35,056 nt of DNA from Mesorhizobium intechi (GTDB lineage: Bacteria; Pseudomonadota; Alphaproteobacteria; Rhizobiales; Rhizobiaceae), in NCBI RefSeq assembly GCF_002879535.1, contig NZ_PNOT02000366.1, positions 1 to 35,056 on the forward strand, read 5' to 3'. Under the pieces are notes generated by a model. That model was given only the letters and a program-made list of their open reading frames with translations. It ran no database searches and was not told the DNA's origin. How positions within the stretch are numbered: the first letter of the stretch is position 1; the number at the start of each line of letters is the position of its first letter. A program made the translations under genes and the position numbers. Below, one piece after another: positions 7,041-15,897 of the stretch.

Positions 7041-8282
7041 CTATTGGAGAACCAGATCGGCTTGCAGGGCGCCGGCCGACTTGATGCCTTGCAGGATGGC
7101 AATGATGCCGTCCGGCTTGACGCCGAGGCGGTTGAGGCCGGAAACGAGGGTTTGCAGGTCGGGGCCGTCAAGCACCGCGACGCGGGCATCGGGCCGGTTG
7201 GCGTCGATGGCGGTGAACGGCTCGACAGCGGTTTCGCCCTTGGAGAAAGGCTCGGGCTGCACGACGCGCGGCGCTTCGGTGATGCGCACCGTCAGCGTGC
7301 CGTGGCTGATGGCGACACGCGAGATCTTGACGTCGTTGCCGATGACGATGGTGCCGGTGCGCTCGTCGATGACGACGCGGGCCGGCGTATCGGATTCGAC
7401 CACCAGGTTTTCGATCTCCGCATAGAAGCGGGCGGCCGAAACGCCCTTTGGCCTTCTGATCTGCACGGTGCGGGAATCGCGCTCGCCCGCCACACGCATG
7501 CCGAAGCGCTGGCTGGTATAGTCGTTGATCGCGTCGGCGATCCGGATGGCGGTCGAGAAATCGGGATTGCGCAATTGAAGCGTCAGCGTCGACTGGTCGT
7601 CGAACTCGGCCTTCACCGAACGCTCGACGATGGCGCCGTTCGGCACCCGGCCAGCGGTCGGCACGCCTTGTGTCAATTGCTCGGCCTGGCCCTTGGCGGT
7701 GAAGCCGGAAACGATGACCGCACCCTGGCCGACGGCGTAAATCTCGCCATCCGCCGCCTTCAGCGGCGTCATGATCAGCGTGCCGCCGGCAAGCGAGGTG
7801 GCGTCGCCCATCGAGGAGACGTCGATGTCGATGCGGGCGCCCGACTGCACATAGGGCGGCATGTTGGCGGTGACGATGACGGCGGCGACGTTCTTGGCGC
7901 GCGCGCTGCCGCCTTCGGTGGCGATGCCGAGATTTTCCAGCATGGCGCGGATCGACTGCTCGGTGAACGGCGAATTGCGCAAGCTGTCGCCCGAGCCGGC
8001 GAGGCCGATGACCAGGCCGTAGCCGACCAGCTGATTGTCGCGCGAACTCTGCAGCTGGGCGATATCCTTGATGCGCGAGGCGACCTGGCCGGGCGGCAGT
8101 GAGCTTGGCCCGGGCGAAACGCGGAACATGCGGGTGGTGGTCGCCGGATCATATTCCGGATCGTCGTAGACGCCGCCGTTCTTGGCTGCGAGGTCGCGCT
8201 TGGCCTTGGGAGTCAAGCCGTCGGCCAGCGCCGGCTGCAGGCCGAGCGTGGCCGCGAGCAGAAGGGCAAGCAGGCGCATCAT
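7041..8282 (-). CDS. flgI: Flagellar P-ring protein FlgI
   Basis: FlgI forms the P ring in the peptidoglycan layer. The 413-residue precursor has a signal peptide (MMRLLALLLAATLGLQPALA, cut before Asp21), an extra Lys/Asp-rich segment of about 45 residues, then the family core: SRIKDIAQLQSSRDNQLVGY, GLAGSGDSLRNSPFTEQSI and the conserved C-terminal LNRLGVKPDGIIAILQGIKS. It starts at ATG 8282 inside the stop codon of flgA (ATGATG), a coupling arrangement that matches FlgA being its assembly chaperone. Confidence 0.97.
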   Translation of the reverse strand: MMRLLALLLAATLGLQPALADGLTPKAKRDLAAKNGGVYDDPEYDPATTTRMFRVSPGPSSLPPGQVASRIKDIAQLQSSRDNQLVGYGLVIGLAGSGDSLRNSPFTEQSIRAMLENLGIATEGGSARAKNVAAVIVTANMPPYVQSGARIDIDVSSMGDATSLAGGTLIMTPLKAADGEIYAVGQGAVIVSGFTAKGQAEQLTQGVPTAGRVPNGAIVERSVKAEFDDQSTLTLQLRNPDFSTAIRIADAINDYTSQRFGMRVAGERDSRTVQIRRPKGVSAARFYAEIENLVVESDTPARVVIDERTGTIVIGNDVKISRVAISHGTLTVRITEAPRVVQPEPFSKGETAVEPFTAIDANRPDARVAVLDGPDLQTLVSGLNRLGVKPDGIIAILQGIKSAGALQADLVLQ

Positions 8283-8803
8283 GAAGCGCTGACCTGGATG
8301 GTTCCGTCGGCCATCACCGTGCCGGAGAGGATCTTGCCGCTGTCGCTGTTGCGAACCTTGATGATGTCGCCGGCCGAACCTGGCTGCAAGGTCACCGCGG
8401 TGGCCGATATCGTCAGTCCGCCGGCGATGAAGAAGACCTGCACGGCAGCACCCTGTTCGACCAGCCAGGCCTCGCGGATGGCGGCGGTCGGGATGTAGCG
8501 GCCGGGAAGTAGCGTGCGCTTGGCGACCTTGCCTTGAAGCTCCTCGGCGCGGGTCGCCATCGCATCGGGCTTGTGCTTGCCCGGGATGAGGGTCACCTGT
8601 TTCAGGGCGGCGAGTTCGATGGTCTCGCCGGGATAGATGACGCGGCTGGGGATCAGCACGACCTCGCCGGCAGGCTGATTGCTGGCGATCTGCGCTGCCG
8701 ATTGATTTGTCGATTCCTGGGCGAAAGCCGGCGCGCCGCCGGCCACCAGCGCAAGGATAAGCGCGGTGCGGCGGAACGCGGAGCAGGAGATCGGCATGGC
8801 CAT
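8279..8803 (-). CDS. flgA: P-ring assembly chaperone FlgA
   Basis: FlgA is a periplasmic chaperone needed to assemble FlgI into the P ring. The 174-residue precursor has a signal peptide ending near AFA-Q29, then an SAF-type domain (PSRVIYPGETIELAALKQVT, RTLLPGRYIPTAAIREAWLV) and the C-terminal beta segment ending in GTIQVSAS. It starts 6 nt after the flgG stop and ends inside the start of flgI. A second in-frame ATG two codons downstream is an equally possible start. Confidence 0.93.
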   Translation of the reverse strand: MAMPISCSAFRRTALILALVAGGAPAFAQESTNQSAAQIASNQPAGEVVLIPSRVIYPGETIELAALKQVTLIPGKHKPDAMATRAEELQGKVAKRTLLPGRYIPTAAIREAWLVEQGAAVQVFFIAGGLTISATAVTLQPGSAGDIIKVRNSDSGKILSGTVMADGTIQVSAS

Positions 8804-8809
8804 GATCCC

Positions 8810-9598
8810 TTACCTGATGTTCTTGGAGACGACCGAGGCCATGTCGTCGGCGGCCTGGATCACCTTGGAATTCATCTCATAGGCGCGCTGCGCTGAGATC
8901 AGCTCGGTGATTTCCTTGACCGGATCGACGTTGGAGGCCTCGAGATAGCCCTGCTGGATAGTGGCGAAGCCGGGATCGCCGGGCACGCCGGCATTGGCCG
9001 GGCCCGAGGCCGTCGTCTCCTGGAACAGATTGTCGCCGAGCGGCGCGAGGCCCGCCTCGTTGGCGAAGTTGACGATCTGGAGCTGGCCGAGGTTCTGCAG
9101 GTCGGTCTGGCCGCCGATGCGGGCAAATACCTGACCGGTCTTGTTGACGATCACCTCGACCGCATCGGTCGGCACGGTGATGGCCGGAATGACATTGGCG
9201 CCATCCACCGTCACCAGCTGGCCGGTGGCGTTGGTGTTGAAGGCGCCGGCGCGGGTGTAGAGCGTGCCGCCATCGGCGCCCTCGATCTGGAACCAGCCCC
9301 TGCCGGTCAGCGCCATGTCGAAACTGTTGCCGGTGCTGGTCAGTTCGCCCTGGGTGTGCACGTTTCGCACGGCCGTCGTCTTGACGCCGAGACCGATCGA
9401 AACGCCTTCCGGCACCAGCGAGGCGTTGGAGCGGTTGGGTACGCCTTGCGTGCGGTCGACCTGGTAGAGCAGGTCGGAGAATTCGGCGCGCGCCCGCTTG
9501 TAGCCGGTGGTGTTGATGTTGGCGATGTTGTTGGCGATGACTTCCAGATTTGTCTGCTGCGCATTCATGCCGGTGGCGGCGATGGAAAGTGCTTTCAT
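8810..9598 (-). CDS. flgG: Flagellar distal-rod protein FlgG
   Basis: FlgG makes the distal rod that crosses the P and L rings. The 262-residue protein carries the rod/hook N-terminal signature ([20 protein letters not shown]), the [12 protein letters not shown] middle domain and the conserved C-terminus ([20 protein letters not shown]). Length is standard for FlgG. A GAGGAG ribosome site that overlaps the fliE stop codon supports the ATG at 9598. Confidence 0.98.
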   Translation of the reverse strand: MKALSIAATGMNAQQTNLEVIANNIANINTTGYKRARAEFSDLLYQVDRTQGVPNRSNASLVPEGVSIGLGVKTTAVRNVHTQGELTSTGNSFDMALTGRGWFQIEGADGGTLYTRAGAFNTNATGQLVTVDGANVIPAITVPTDAVEVIVNKTGQVFARIGGQTDLQNLGQLQIVNFANEAGLAPLGDNLFQETTASGPANAGVPGDPGFATIQQGYLEASNVDPVKEITELISAQRAYEMNSKVIQAADDMASVVSKNIR

Positions 9599-9608
9599 GA
9601 CCTACTCC

Positions 9609-9932
9609 TCAGATACCCATGCGACTGACTTCGAGGTAGGCCGAAACGACCTTGTCGCGGATGGCGACGGCGGTCTGAAGCGCCTGCTGCGCGCTCATCA
9701 CGGCATCGACGACCTGGCGGGTGTCGGCATCGCCCTTGAGCGCCTGGAGCGACACCTGTTCGGCATTCTGCAGCGTGTTGACGGTCTTGGAGGCTGCCTG
9801 GCTCACCGCTTCGGCAAAGGAGGTGCCAAGGTTGCCTGATGTCGCTGGCGCGACACCGCCCTGCAGCAGGTCGGTCGCCGTATCGCCCAGCCCGGGCTTC
9901 AGGTTGAGCGCGCCGATGCCGTTCACGATCAT
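9609..9932 (-). CDS. fliE: Flagellar hook-basal body protein FliE
   Basis: FliE is the small adaptor joining the MS ring to the proximal rod. The 107-residue protein shows the family C-terminus ([20 protein letters not shown], then [18 protein letters not shown]). It overlaps the flgC stop by ATGA and sits 10 nt ahead of flgG, the flgB-flgC-fliE-flgG order seen in other rhizobia. Confidence 0.95.
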   Translation of the reverse strand: MIVNGIGALNLKPGLGDTATDLLQGGVAPATSGNLGTSFAEAVSQAASKTVNTLQNAEQVSLQALKGDADTRQVVDAVMSAQQALQTAVAIRDKVVSAYLEVSRMGI

Positions 9933-10345
9933 TGGTTCCTCATCAGATCGATGGTCATTGAAATGAGATCGCGCGCCTGCTTCACGACCTGCAGGTTGGC
10001 CTCGTAGGAGCGGTTGGCTTCGGTCATGTCGGCCATTTCGATCAGCACGTTGACATTGGGCATCTTGACGTAGCCCTTCTCGTCGGCGGCCTCGTTGCCG
10101 GGCTGGAATTCGATGGGGAAGACACTGGGATCGCGTTCGATCGAATTCACTTCAACCGTCGAGGCGCCGGATGCCCGGTCAAGCTCGGAGACGAAGGTGA
10201 TGGTCTTGCGGCGATAGGGGTCGGCGCCGGGCGTCGTGCCGGTCGACTGGGCATTGGCGAGGTTTTCAGAAACTACGCGCAGGCGCTCGGACTGGGCGCC
10301 GAGGCCGGATGCTGCGACTTTCAGGGCTGCGGTCAGTGCGTCCAT
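9929..10345 (-). CDS. flgC: Flagellar proximal-rod protein FlgC
   Basis: FlgC is a proximal-rod subunit exported through the flagellar apparatus. The 138-residue protein has the N-terminal rod signature ([20 protein letters not shown]), the typical [10 protein letters not shown] motif, and the C-terminal [20 protein letters not shown] helix. It follows flgB after 2 nt. Confidence 0.97.
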   Translation of the reverse strand: MDALTAALKVAASGLGAQSERLRVVSENLANAQSTGTTPGADPYRRKTITFVSELDRASGASTVEVNSIERDPSVFPIEFQPGNEAADEKGYVKMPNVNVLIEMADMTEANRSYEANLQVVKQARDLISMTIDLMRNQ

Positions 10346-10347
10346 GG

Positions 10348-10728
10348 TCAGCTCTTCACCGCCATCATCATCATCGAGTGGAAAGCCTTGACGATCGCCG
10401 TGTTGAGCTCGAAGGAACGGCGCACCTCGCCGGCCTTGAGAAGCTGGTCCTCAAGCACGACGGTGTTCTTGGACGGCATGACCACGCCGTCATCTTCCTG
10501 CGGCTTGATGGTGAAGCCGGCATTGGTCGCCGCGCTGCCGAGATGGCCGGCCTCGGTGGTCCGCAACGATACCGCCGTGCGGTCGAGAACCTTCTCGAAG
10601 GGCTCGACATCGTTTGCCGTATAGCCCGGCGTGTTGGCGTTGGCGATGTTGCCGGCGATCGCCGACTGGCGCACGGAAAGCCACTGCGCTTGCTTGGCGG
10701 CGAGATCGAAAAGGGAAACGGGCTCCAT
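10348..10728 (-). CDS. flgB: Flagellar proximal-rod protein FlgB
   Basis: FlgB is a proximal-rod subunit. The signature is [20 protein letters not shown] near the N-terminus and the C-terminal [19 protein letters not shown] helix. I start the protein at ATG 10728 ([17 protein letters not shown], 126 residues): a GGAG ribosome site lies 6-7 nt upstream and FlgB proteins usually begin at this point. The frame opens further to a TTG at 10752, which would add eight residues not typical of the family. Confidence 0.95.
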   Translation of the reverse strand: MEPVSLFDLAAKQAQWLSVRQSAIAGNIANANTPGYTANDVEPFEKVLDRTAVSLRTTEAGHLGSAATNAGFTIKPQEDDGVVMPSKNTVVLEDQLLKAGEVRRSFELNTAIVKAFHSMMMMAVKS

Positions 10729-10758
10729 GGGAATCTCCGGGCATGTGCCCAAAGACTA

Positions 10759-10792
10759 GGCCGCCAGTCTTGCGCGGACCTTGCGGGCGGCC
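10759..10792 (-). terminator. Hairpin between the membrane-protein gene and flgB
   Basis: A 7-bp GC inverted repeat (GGCCGCC / GGCGGCC, 20-nt loop) sits in the only sizeable gap (65 nt) of the operon. On the minus strand it is followed by TAGTCTTTG, a poor U-tract. It may attenuate transcription or have no function. Confidence 0.25.
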
Positions 10793-10793
10793 G

Positions 10794-11627
10794 CTACCTG
10801 GAAAGCTGGATCAACTGGTTGGTGCTGGTCAGCATGACCCATTTGCCGTTGCGCTGCTCGATCGACGAGACCGTGCTCGAGTCCGGCAGTATCGAGCCGC
10901 GCTGAACGATCCACAGGCCGGTGTCGTCCTCGATCATGGCACGGCCGTTGGCGACATGGACCATGCGGAATTTCGCGACGTCGGCCGGGAAGGGCTGGTC
11001 TCCGGGCGGCTGCGCCGGGGTGGCGTCATCCTGCACCGTTCCGGTGGCGAGCAGGTCGATGCTGGTGTTGGGGAGGTCCTTGGCCGTCAGCGGCGCGCTG
11101 CGCGAGGTCACCACGCCGCCACCCTCGCGTCCCGAATTGGTGCCGGTGCCGCCAAACTTGATCGCCTGGACGCCGAACTGCTCCTGGTTGAAGAAGATGT
11201 ACCAGGGGAACAGGGCGCAGATCAGGCCGAGCGTGACGCCGAGCGCGGCGATGACGAAGTCGCTGCGCCGGTCCGCCTTCTTGTCCAATCTTGGAAATTG
11301 CGCCTTTGGCGGTTGCGGCCATTCGGTGACAGGAAACAGGCCATCGATCAGCGATTCGCGGCTTGCCTGCGTGATCTCGGCAGCCTCGACGCGGGGAACC
11401 ACAGGCGCGACCGGCGCGGCAGCCCGAGCCACAGGCTCGGATCGGGATAGGACCGGCTTGACGGCTCTGGCCAGAACAGCCGCGGTCTTGGCTGCGATGG
11501 CGCTGGCGGCCTTCGCCTTGGCCCTCCTCTCCTCCTCGGCTCGCGCTTCCTCGGCGGCGTTCGCCGCGGCGATCATCTCATTCAGGATGCGCTCGGTGTA
11601 CTGGCGTTCAGTCTCCTGATTCGGCAT
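10794..11627 (-). CDS. Unrecognised single-pass membrane protein in the flagellar operon
   Basis: I do not recognise this 277-residue protein. It has an Ala/Glu/Arg-rich, probably helical N-terminal cytoplasmic part (residues 1-60), a Pro/Ala linker (60-115), one membrane helix (about 124-146, SDFVIAALGVTLGLICALFP), a Gly/Ser linker, and a C-terminal beta-rich part (about 222-275, with MVHVANGRAMIEDDTGLWIV and VSSIEQRNGKWVMLTSTNQL). The last part has the look of short periplasmic domains in some rhizobial proteins. It overlaps the end of fliI by 20 nt. The position after fliI is where fliJ lies in enteric bacteria, but FliJ has no membrane helix. An uncharacterised gene occupies the same place in S. 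meliloti, so a rhizobial motility function is likely. Confidence 0.85.
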   Translation of the reverse strand: MPNQETERQYTERILNEMIAAANAAEEARAEEERRAKAKAASAIAAKTAAVLARAVKPVLSRSEPVARAAAPVAPVVPRVEAAEITQASRESLIDGLFPVTEWPQPPKAQFPRLDKKADRRSDFVIAALGVTLGLICALFPWYIFFNQEQFGVQAIKFGGTGTNSGREGGGVVTSRSAPLTAKDLPNTSIDLLATGTVQDDATPAQPPGDQPFPADVAKFRMVHVANGRAMIEDDTGLWIVQRGSILPDSSTVSSIEQRNGKWVMLTSTNQLIQLSR

Positions 11628-13008
11628 TCAGCTTTCCCTTGAGATGGCGGGCGAGATCGGAGAACGGATCGGCCGAGGGGCGGTCCCTGGGCTGTTGCGT
11701 CAGCGCCTCGTAGATCAGCGGCACCTGGCGCACGGCGATGTCGAGCTCGGCGTCGGCGCCGCCCTGATAGGCGCCGAGCAGGCGGATGTCGCGCGTGTCC
11801 TCGAAGCGGGCGATCATCGACTTCAGCCGCGTCACCAAAGCGCGCTGTTCGACGCTCCAAGCCTTGCCGGCCAGGCGCGATATGGATGACAGCGGATTGA
11901 CCGGCGGATAGCGACCCTGTTCGGCGATCGCGCGGTCGAGCACGACATGGCCGTCGAGGATGCCGCGCACGGAATCGGCGACCGGATCGTTGTGGTCGTC
12001 GCCGTCGACCAGCACGGAAATGATGGCGGTAATCGACCCCTTGCCTTCGGCCCCCGGTCCGGCGCGCTCGAGCAACTTGGGAAGTTCGGTGAAAACCGAG
12101 GCGGGATAGCCGCGGGCGACCGGTGGCTCGCCGGTTCCCGTCGCCACCTCGCGCAACGCATGGGCGAAGCGGGTGATCGAATCCAGCACCAGGAGCACGC
12201 GTTGGCCTTGGTCGCGAAAGTGCTCGGCGACGCGCATGGCGGTGTCGGGCGCGCGCCGGCGCATCATGGCGCTCTCGTCGCTGGTGGCGACGACGGCCAC
12301 CGTCTTGGCCATGCTGTCGCCGATCGTGTCCTCGAGGAATTCGCGGACCTCGCGGCCGCGTTCGCCGATCAGCGCGACGACGACGGTGTCGAACGCGTCG
12401 GCGCCGGCGAGCATGGCGAGCAGTGTCGACTTGCCGACGCCCGAACCCGCAAAGACGCCCATGCGCTGGCCGAAGCACAGCGGCGTGAAGATGTCGATGA
12501 CCTTGACGCCGGTCATGAAAGCGGTGCCGACGCGCTGCCGCGCCATGGCGCCTGGCGTCGTGCCGCTGCCCGACAGGTCCTCGCCCCTGATCAGCGGCGG
12601 ACCGCCATCGATCGCCCGGGTGAGCGCGTCGATGGTGCGGCCGCGCCATGAATCGTGCGGCGCCACCGCGAGCGGACCCCTGCGGAACACGGCATCGCCG
12701 ATACCGGCATCGGCGCTGCGTTCGAAGGGAGCGATGACGACTTCGTCGCGGCTTATCTTGACGATCTCGCCGCGGCGCGCGCCGGATTGGCCGCGCTGCT
12801 CGACGATGTCGCCCAGCCTGGCGAAATCGGAAAGGCCGCGCACCTTGTAGTGCGTGGACGTGACTTCGGTGACGAGACCGCCACGCTTGAGCAGCCCGTC
12901 GGAGTTGCTGAAACGCCGAATTACCCGTTCCAGTGCGGCGAGCCGATCTTCGGACGCCGGCGGCACCTGCCTTTCGGGTGCGCGGATGGAGGACCGGTCG
13001 AGCGACAT
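11608..13008 (-). CDS. fliI: Flagellar export ATPase FliI
   Basis: FliI is the cytoplasmic ATPase of the flagellar export apparatus, related to F1-ATPase beta. In the 466-residue protein the P-loop is AGSGVGKST (187-195), the catalytic-glutamate region IGERGREV (213-220), and Walker B VLLVLDSITRF (270-280). RYPPVNPLSSISR near residue 375 is the usual substrate-export ATPase segment. It starts 1 nt after the flgF stop codon. FliH, the regulator of FliI, is not identifiable nearby. Confidence 0.98.
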   Translation of the reverse strand: MSLDRSSIRAPERQVPPASEDRLAALERVIRRFSNSDGLLKRGGLVTEVTSTHYKVRGLSDFARLGDIVEQRGQSGARRGEIVKISRDEVVIAPFERSADAGIGDAVFRRGPLAVAPHDSWRGRTIDALTRAIDGGPPLIRGEDLSGSGTTPGAMARQRVGTAFMTGVKVIDIFTPLCFGQRMGVFAGSGVGKSTLLAMLAGADAFDTVVVALIGERGREVREFLEDTIGDSMAKTVAVVATSDESAMMRRRAPDTAMRVAEHFRDQGQRVLLVLDSITRFAHALREVATGTGEPPVARGYPASVFTELPKLLERAGPGAEGKGSITAIISVLVDGDDHNDPVADSVRGILDGHVVLDRAIAEQGRYPPVNPLSSISRLAGKAWSVEQRALVTRLKSMIARFEDTRDIRLLGAYQGGADAELDIAVRQVPLIYEALTQQPRDRPSADPFSDLARHLKGKLNAESGD

Positions 13009-13009
13009 G

Positions 13010-13735
13010 CTACGACTTCGAGGCGAGCGTCTTGATCGCCTCGTCGGTGGAAGAATCCGTCTGCCGCATCAGGGCGGCAGTGTTCTCGAAGGCACGCTGG
13101 ACCATGATCAGCCGAGTCATCTCCAGCACCGGATTGACGTTGGATTCTTCGACGAAACCCTGGGCGATGCCGACATCGGAGCGGTCGGTGACCGGCTCTG
13201 GGGTGCGCGCCGGCACGATGCCGGAATTGCCGTAGCGCACGAAATTCTCGCCCGGGTCGAAATTGTAGAGGCCGATGGAGCCGACAAGCTGGTCGTTCTG
13301 CCGGAGCGAGCCGTCGGCGCCGGCCTTGGGCGGACCGTTGCGCGGGTCGAGCTGGATCGGCGCGCCGCCGGCGTCGAGCACCGGATGGCCTTCGATCGAC
13401 ATCAGCTCGCCATTCTCGTTCATCGAGAAGCGGCCGTCGCGGGTCATGACGGTGCCGGCCGGTGTGTCAATGGCGAACCAGGCGTCGCCCTGGATGGCGA
13501 AATCGAACGGATTGCCGGTCTCGGTCAGGGACCCGTGTGCGCCCGATAGATAGGTCTTGCCCGACGAGGCGAAGGACACCGATTTCTGCCCGGTGCCCGA
13601 CACCATATCCTCGAATTTCACGCCGGTGGCGCGAAAGCCGACAGTGTTGGCGTTGGCCACATTGTCCGCGATGGTGTCGAGCCGGCGCTCGAGCGCCATC
13701 TGCGCGGAAAGGGCGACGTACAGACTATCCTGCAT
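13010..13735 (-). CDS. flgF: Flagellar proximal-rod protein FlgF
   Basis: FlgF is a rod protein placed between FlgC and FlgG. The 241-residue product begins MQDSLYVALSAQM and has the rod signature RLDTIADNVANANTVGFRAT, the QGDAWFAIDTPAG domain and the C-terminal LEMTRLIMVQRAFENTAALM helix. The frame is open up to 14041, but the extra 102 residues are the Arg/His-rich shadow of the upstream gene. The chosen ATG lies 2 nt after that gene's stop codon, which suggests coupled translation. Confidence 0.96.
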   Translation of the reverse strand: MQDSLYVALSAQMALERRLDTIADNVANANTVGFRATGVKFEDMVSGTGQKSVSFASSGKTYLSGAHGSLTETGNPFDFAIQGDAWFAIDTPAGTVMTRDGRFSMNENGELMSIEGHPVLDAGGAPIQLDPRNGPPKAGADGSLRQNDQLVGSIGLYNFDPGENFVRYGNSGIVPARTPEPVTDRSDVGIAQGFVEESNVNPVLEMTRLIMVQRAFENTAALMRQTDSSTDEAIKTLASKS

Positions 13736-13737
13736 GA

Positions 13738-14865
13738 TCAGAACTTCAACTTCTGCATGGCCATCATCAGGTCGGTTGAGATGCCCGCCGTGACCGGCTG
13801 GGCGAAAAGCACGCTGATCGACGAAACGGCCGTCGAGGTCGGATTGTTGATCTCGTACATGCTGGTGAAGCGGGTCAGGAACTTGCCGAGTTTCACGGGG
13901 TCGGTGAAATCCGAAATGTCGAGCTTCTGTTCGAAGAGCTGCGCCTGCTTGTCTATGTCGGCGGTGGCGAAGGAATCGGGGAGCCCGAGCGCGGTGCGCA
14001 CGACACTGGCAAGAGCGGTGTCGGCAAGCACGTCGTACCAACTGGTGATGTCGGGCGCCTTGCGCTGGAAGTAAAGCGCCAGCCGCACGCCCTCATTGGT
14101 CTGGCCGGCATCCTCCTCCAGCGTCTGGCGCATATACTTGTCGACAGTCGGCTGCTGCGCCGGATTGATGGTGGTTGCGGCTTCGCCATACTGCTCGAAG
14201 TTGAAGGCCGAGGCCAATGCCGCGTAGGCCGGGTCCTTCTGCTTATTGGCGACGCTGTTGGGGTCGCGCACGCCACCCTGCAGGACCTGTTTGATGAGGT
14301 CCTTGTTCTCCGTCGCCGAATCGAGACCGAACGCGGCCAGTGCGTAGGTGTAGAGCCGGCTGTTCGACATCAGGTCGTCGACCGATTTCACCTTGGTGAT
14401 GTTGGCGAGATAGTAGCTCGTCTCGCCCTTCACATAGTCCGAATTCGGATCAAGGCCGGCGATCTGCGCCTGCGTGGCGTAGTTCTTCGTCACCAGTTGC
14501 TGTGCCTTGTTGTAGATGGTGGCGTTGGCGCCATTGGCGGCGAAGTTGAAGGCGCTGACGAACTGGGCGTAGCGCTTGTCGGTCAACTTGTTGGCGAAAC
14601 TGTTAGGGCTGGTGACGCCTTCCTTGAGCGCCTTGACCATGAAGGCCTTGGCGTAGTCCATGTCCTCCAGCCCGTAGGCCTTCATGGCATATTTGAACAG
14701 CCGGTCATTGTTGACGAAATCATCGATCGATTTCACCTTGGTTATGTTGGCCAGGTAATATTTGGTATCGCGATCGACAGTCGGCTGCTGCTCGATGCGG
14801 TCGATCGACTTGTTGATGTCCTTGGCAATCAACTGGTAGCTGGTAAAGGTATTGAGCAACGTCAT
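13738..14865 (-). CDS. DUF1217 protein with three internal repeats, first gene of the flagellar operon
   Basis: This 375-residue protein belongs to the DUF1217 family, seen next to flgF in rhizobia and of unknown function. It contains two obvious copies of a unit of about 74 residues: residues 35-108 (YYLANITKVKSIDDFVNNDR ... VSAFNF) and 149-223 (YYLANITKVKSVDDLMSNSR ... ASAFNF). A third, diverged unit is at about 259-335 (ALYFQRKAPDITSWYDVLAD ... LTRF). No signal peptide or membrane helix is visible, so it is cytoplasmic or exported by the flagellar apparatus. Unlike rod proteins it lacks the NANTxG-type signature. It is followed by flgF after 2 nt and opens the operon, divergent from motA. 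Confidence 0.85.
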   Translation of the reverse strand: MTLLNTFTSYQLIAKDINKSIDRIEQQPTVDRDTKYYLANITKVKSIDDFVNNDRLFKYAMKAYGLEDMDYAKAFMVKALKEGVTSPNSFANKLTDKRYAQFVSAFNFAANGANATIYNKAQQLVTKNYATQAQIAGLDPNSDYVKGETSYYLANITKVKSVDDLMSNSRLYTYALAAFGLDSATENKDLIKQVLQGGVRDPNSVANKQKDPAYAALASAFNFEQYGEAATTINPAQQPTVDKYMRQTLEEDAGQTNEGVRLALYFQRKAPDITSWYDVLADTALASVVRTALGLPDSFATADIDKQAQLFEQKLDISDFTDPVKLGKFLTRFTSMYEINNPTSTAVSSISVLFAQPVTAGISTDLMMAMQKLKF

Positions 14866-15021
14866 GCCTCCGGCCGAAGCTTAATGTCGCGACAATAACC
14901 TCACTTCCTTGCGCGAAACTGAATCGCCCAACATTCGGTTCCGTGGCAGCCCGGATTCAAGCCTCACACAAGGCACGGGGACTATCCCTTGGATCTGTTG
15001 TGAAATGCGGAAGGACCTGTC
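14866..15021. promoter_or_regulatory. Divergent promoter region between the two flagellar operons
   Basis: These 156 bp separate the DUF1217-flgF-fliI operon (minus) from motA-fliM-fliN (plus). Both operons must start here or nearby. It contains the perfect 10-bp palindrome TGTCGCGACA (14885-14894), 20 bp from the DUF1217 start. I see no sigma-70 or sigma-54 consensus on either strand. A VisNR- or Rem-type activator would be expected to act here by analogy with S. meliloti. Confidence 0.5.
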
Positions 15022-15897
15022 GTGGGCATTCTGATCGGACTTGTGGTGACGCTCGGCTGCGTCCTTGGCGGCTTCATGGCCATGGGCGGGCATCTGCACG
15101 TGCTGGTCCAGCCGTGGGAGGCCGTGGTCATCTGTGGCGCCGCACTGGGCACCTTCCTGGTCGCCAACCCGATGAAGACGGTCAAGGATACCGGCAGGGG
15201 CATTCTCGAGGCATTCAAGCAGGCGGTGCCGAAGGAGCAGGATTATCTGGAAACGCTCGGCGTCCTGCACAGCCTGATGCGCGAATTGCGCTCGAAGTCG
15301 CGCAGCGAAGTCGAGGCGCATATCGACAATCCGGAAGAATCAGCCATCTTCCAGGCCTTTCCGACGGTGCTCAAGAATCACGATCTGATGAATTTCATCT
15401 GCGACTACTGCCGCATCATCATCATCGGCAATGCCCGCTCGCACGAGATCGAGGCGCTGATGGACGAGGAGATCCAGACCATCAAGTCCGACAAGATGAA
15501 GGCCTATCACGCGCTGGTCGCGGTCGGCGACGGCCTGCCGGCGCTGGGCATCGTCGCCGCCGTGCTTGGCGTGGTCAAGGCGATGGGCGCGCTCGACCAG
15601 TCGCCGGAGATCCTCGGCGGCCTGATCGGCGCGGCTCTTGTCGGCACCTTCCTCGGCATCTTCCTGTCCTACGCCGTGGTCGGGCCTGTCGCCACCAAGA
15701 TCAAGACGGTGCGCGAGAAGAAGAACCGCCTCTACATCATCGTCAAGCAGACGCTGCTTGCCTACATGAACGGCGCGCTGCCGCAGGTGGCGATCGAATT
15801 CGGCCGCAAGACCATCTCGTCCTATGAGCGGCCGACCATCGACGCGGTCGAGCAGAGCACGATGAACACCGGCGGCGCCGAGAAGAAGGCCGCTTGA
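15022..15897 (+). CDS. motA: Flagellar stator protein MotA
   Basis: MotA forms the proton-driven stator with MotB. The 291-residue protein has four membrane segments (about 1-21, 33-50, 168-189, 198-221) and a large cytoplasmic loop. Arg90 and Glu98 in that loop and Pro173 and Pro222 in the membrane fall at the same numbers as the functional residues of E. coli MotA. The start is GTG 15022 with a strong GGAAGGA site 6 nt upstream. Its stop overlaps the proposed fliM start. motB, motC and motD are not in the window; in S. meliloti they lie in a separate operon. Confidence 0.97.
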   Translation: MGILIGLVVTLGCVLGGFMAMGGHLHVLVQPWEAVVICGAALGTFLVANPMKTVKDTGRGILEAFKQAVPKEQDYLETLGVLHSLMRELRSKSRSEVEAHIDNPEESAIFQAFPTVLKNHDLMNFICDYCRIIIIGNARSHEIEALMDEEIQTIKSDKMKAYHALVAVGDGLPALGIVAAVLGVVKAMGALDQSPEILGGLIGAALVGTFLGIFLSYAVVGPVATKIKTVREKKNRLYIIVKQTLLAYMNGALPQVAIEFGRKTISSYERPTIDAVEQSTMNTGGAEKKAA

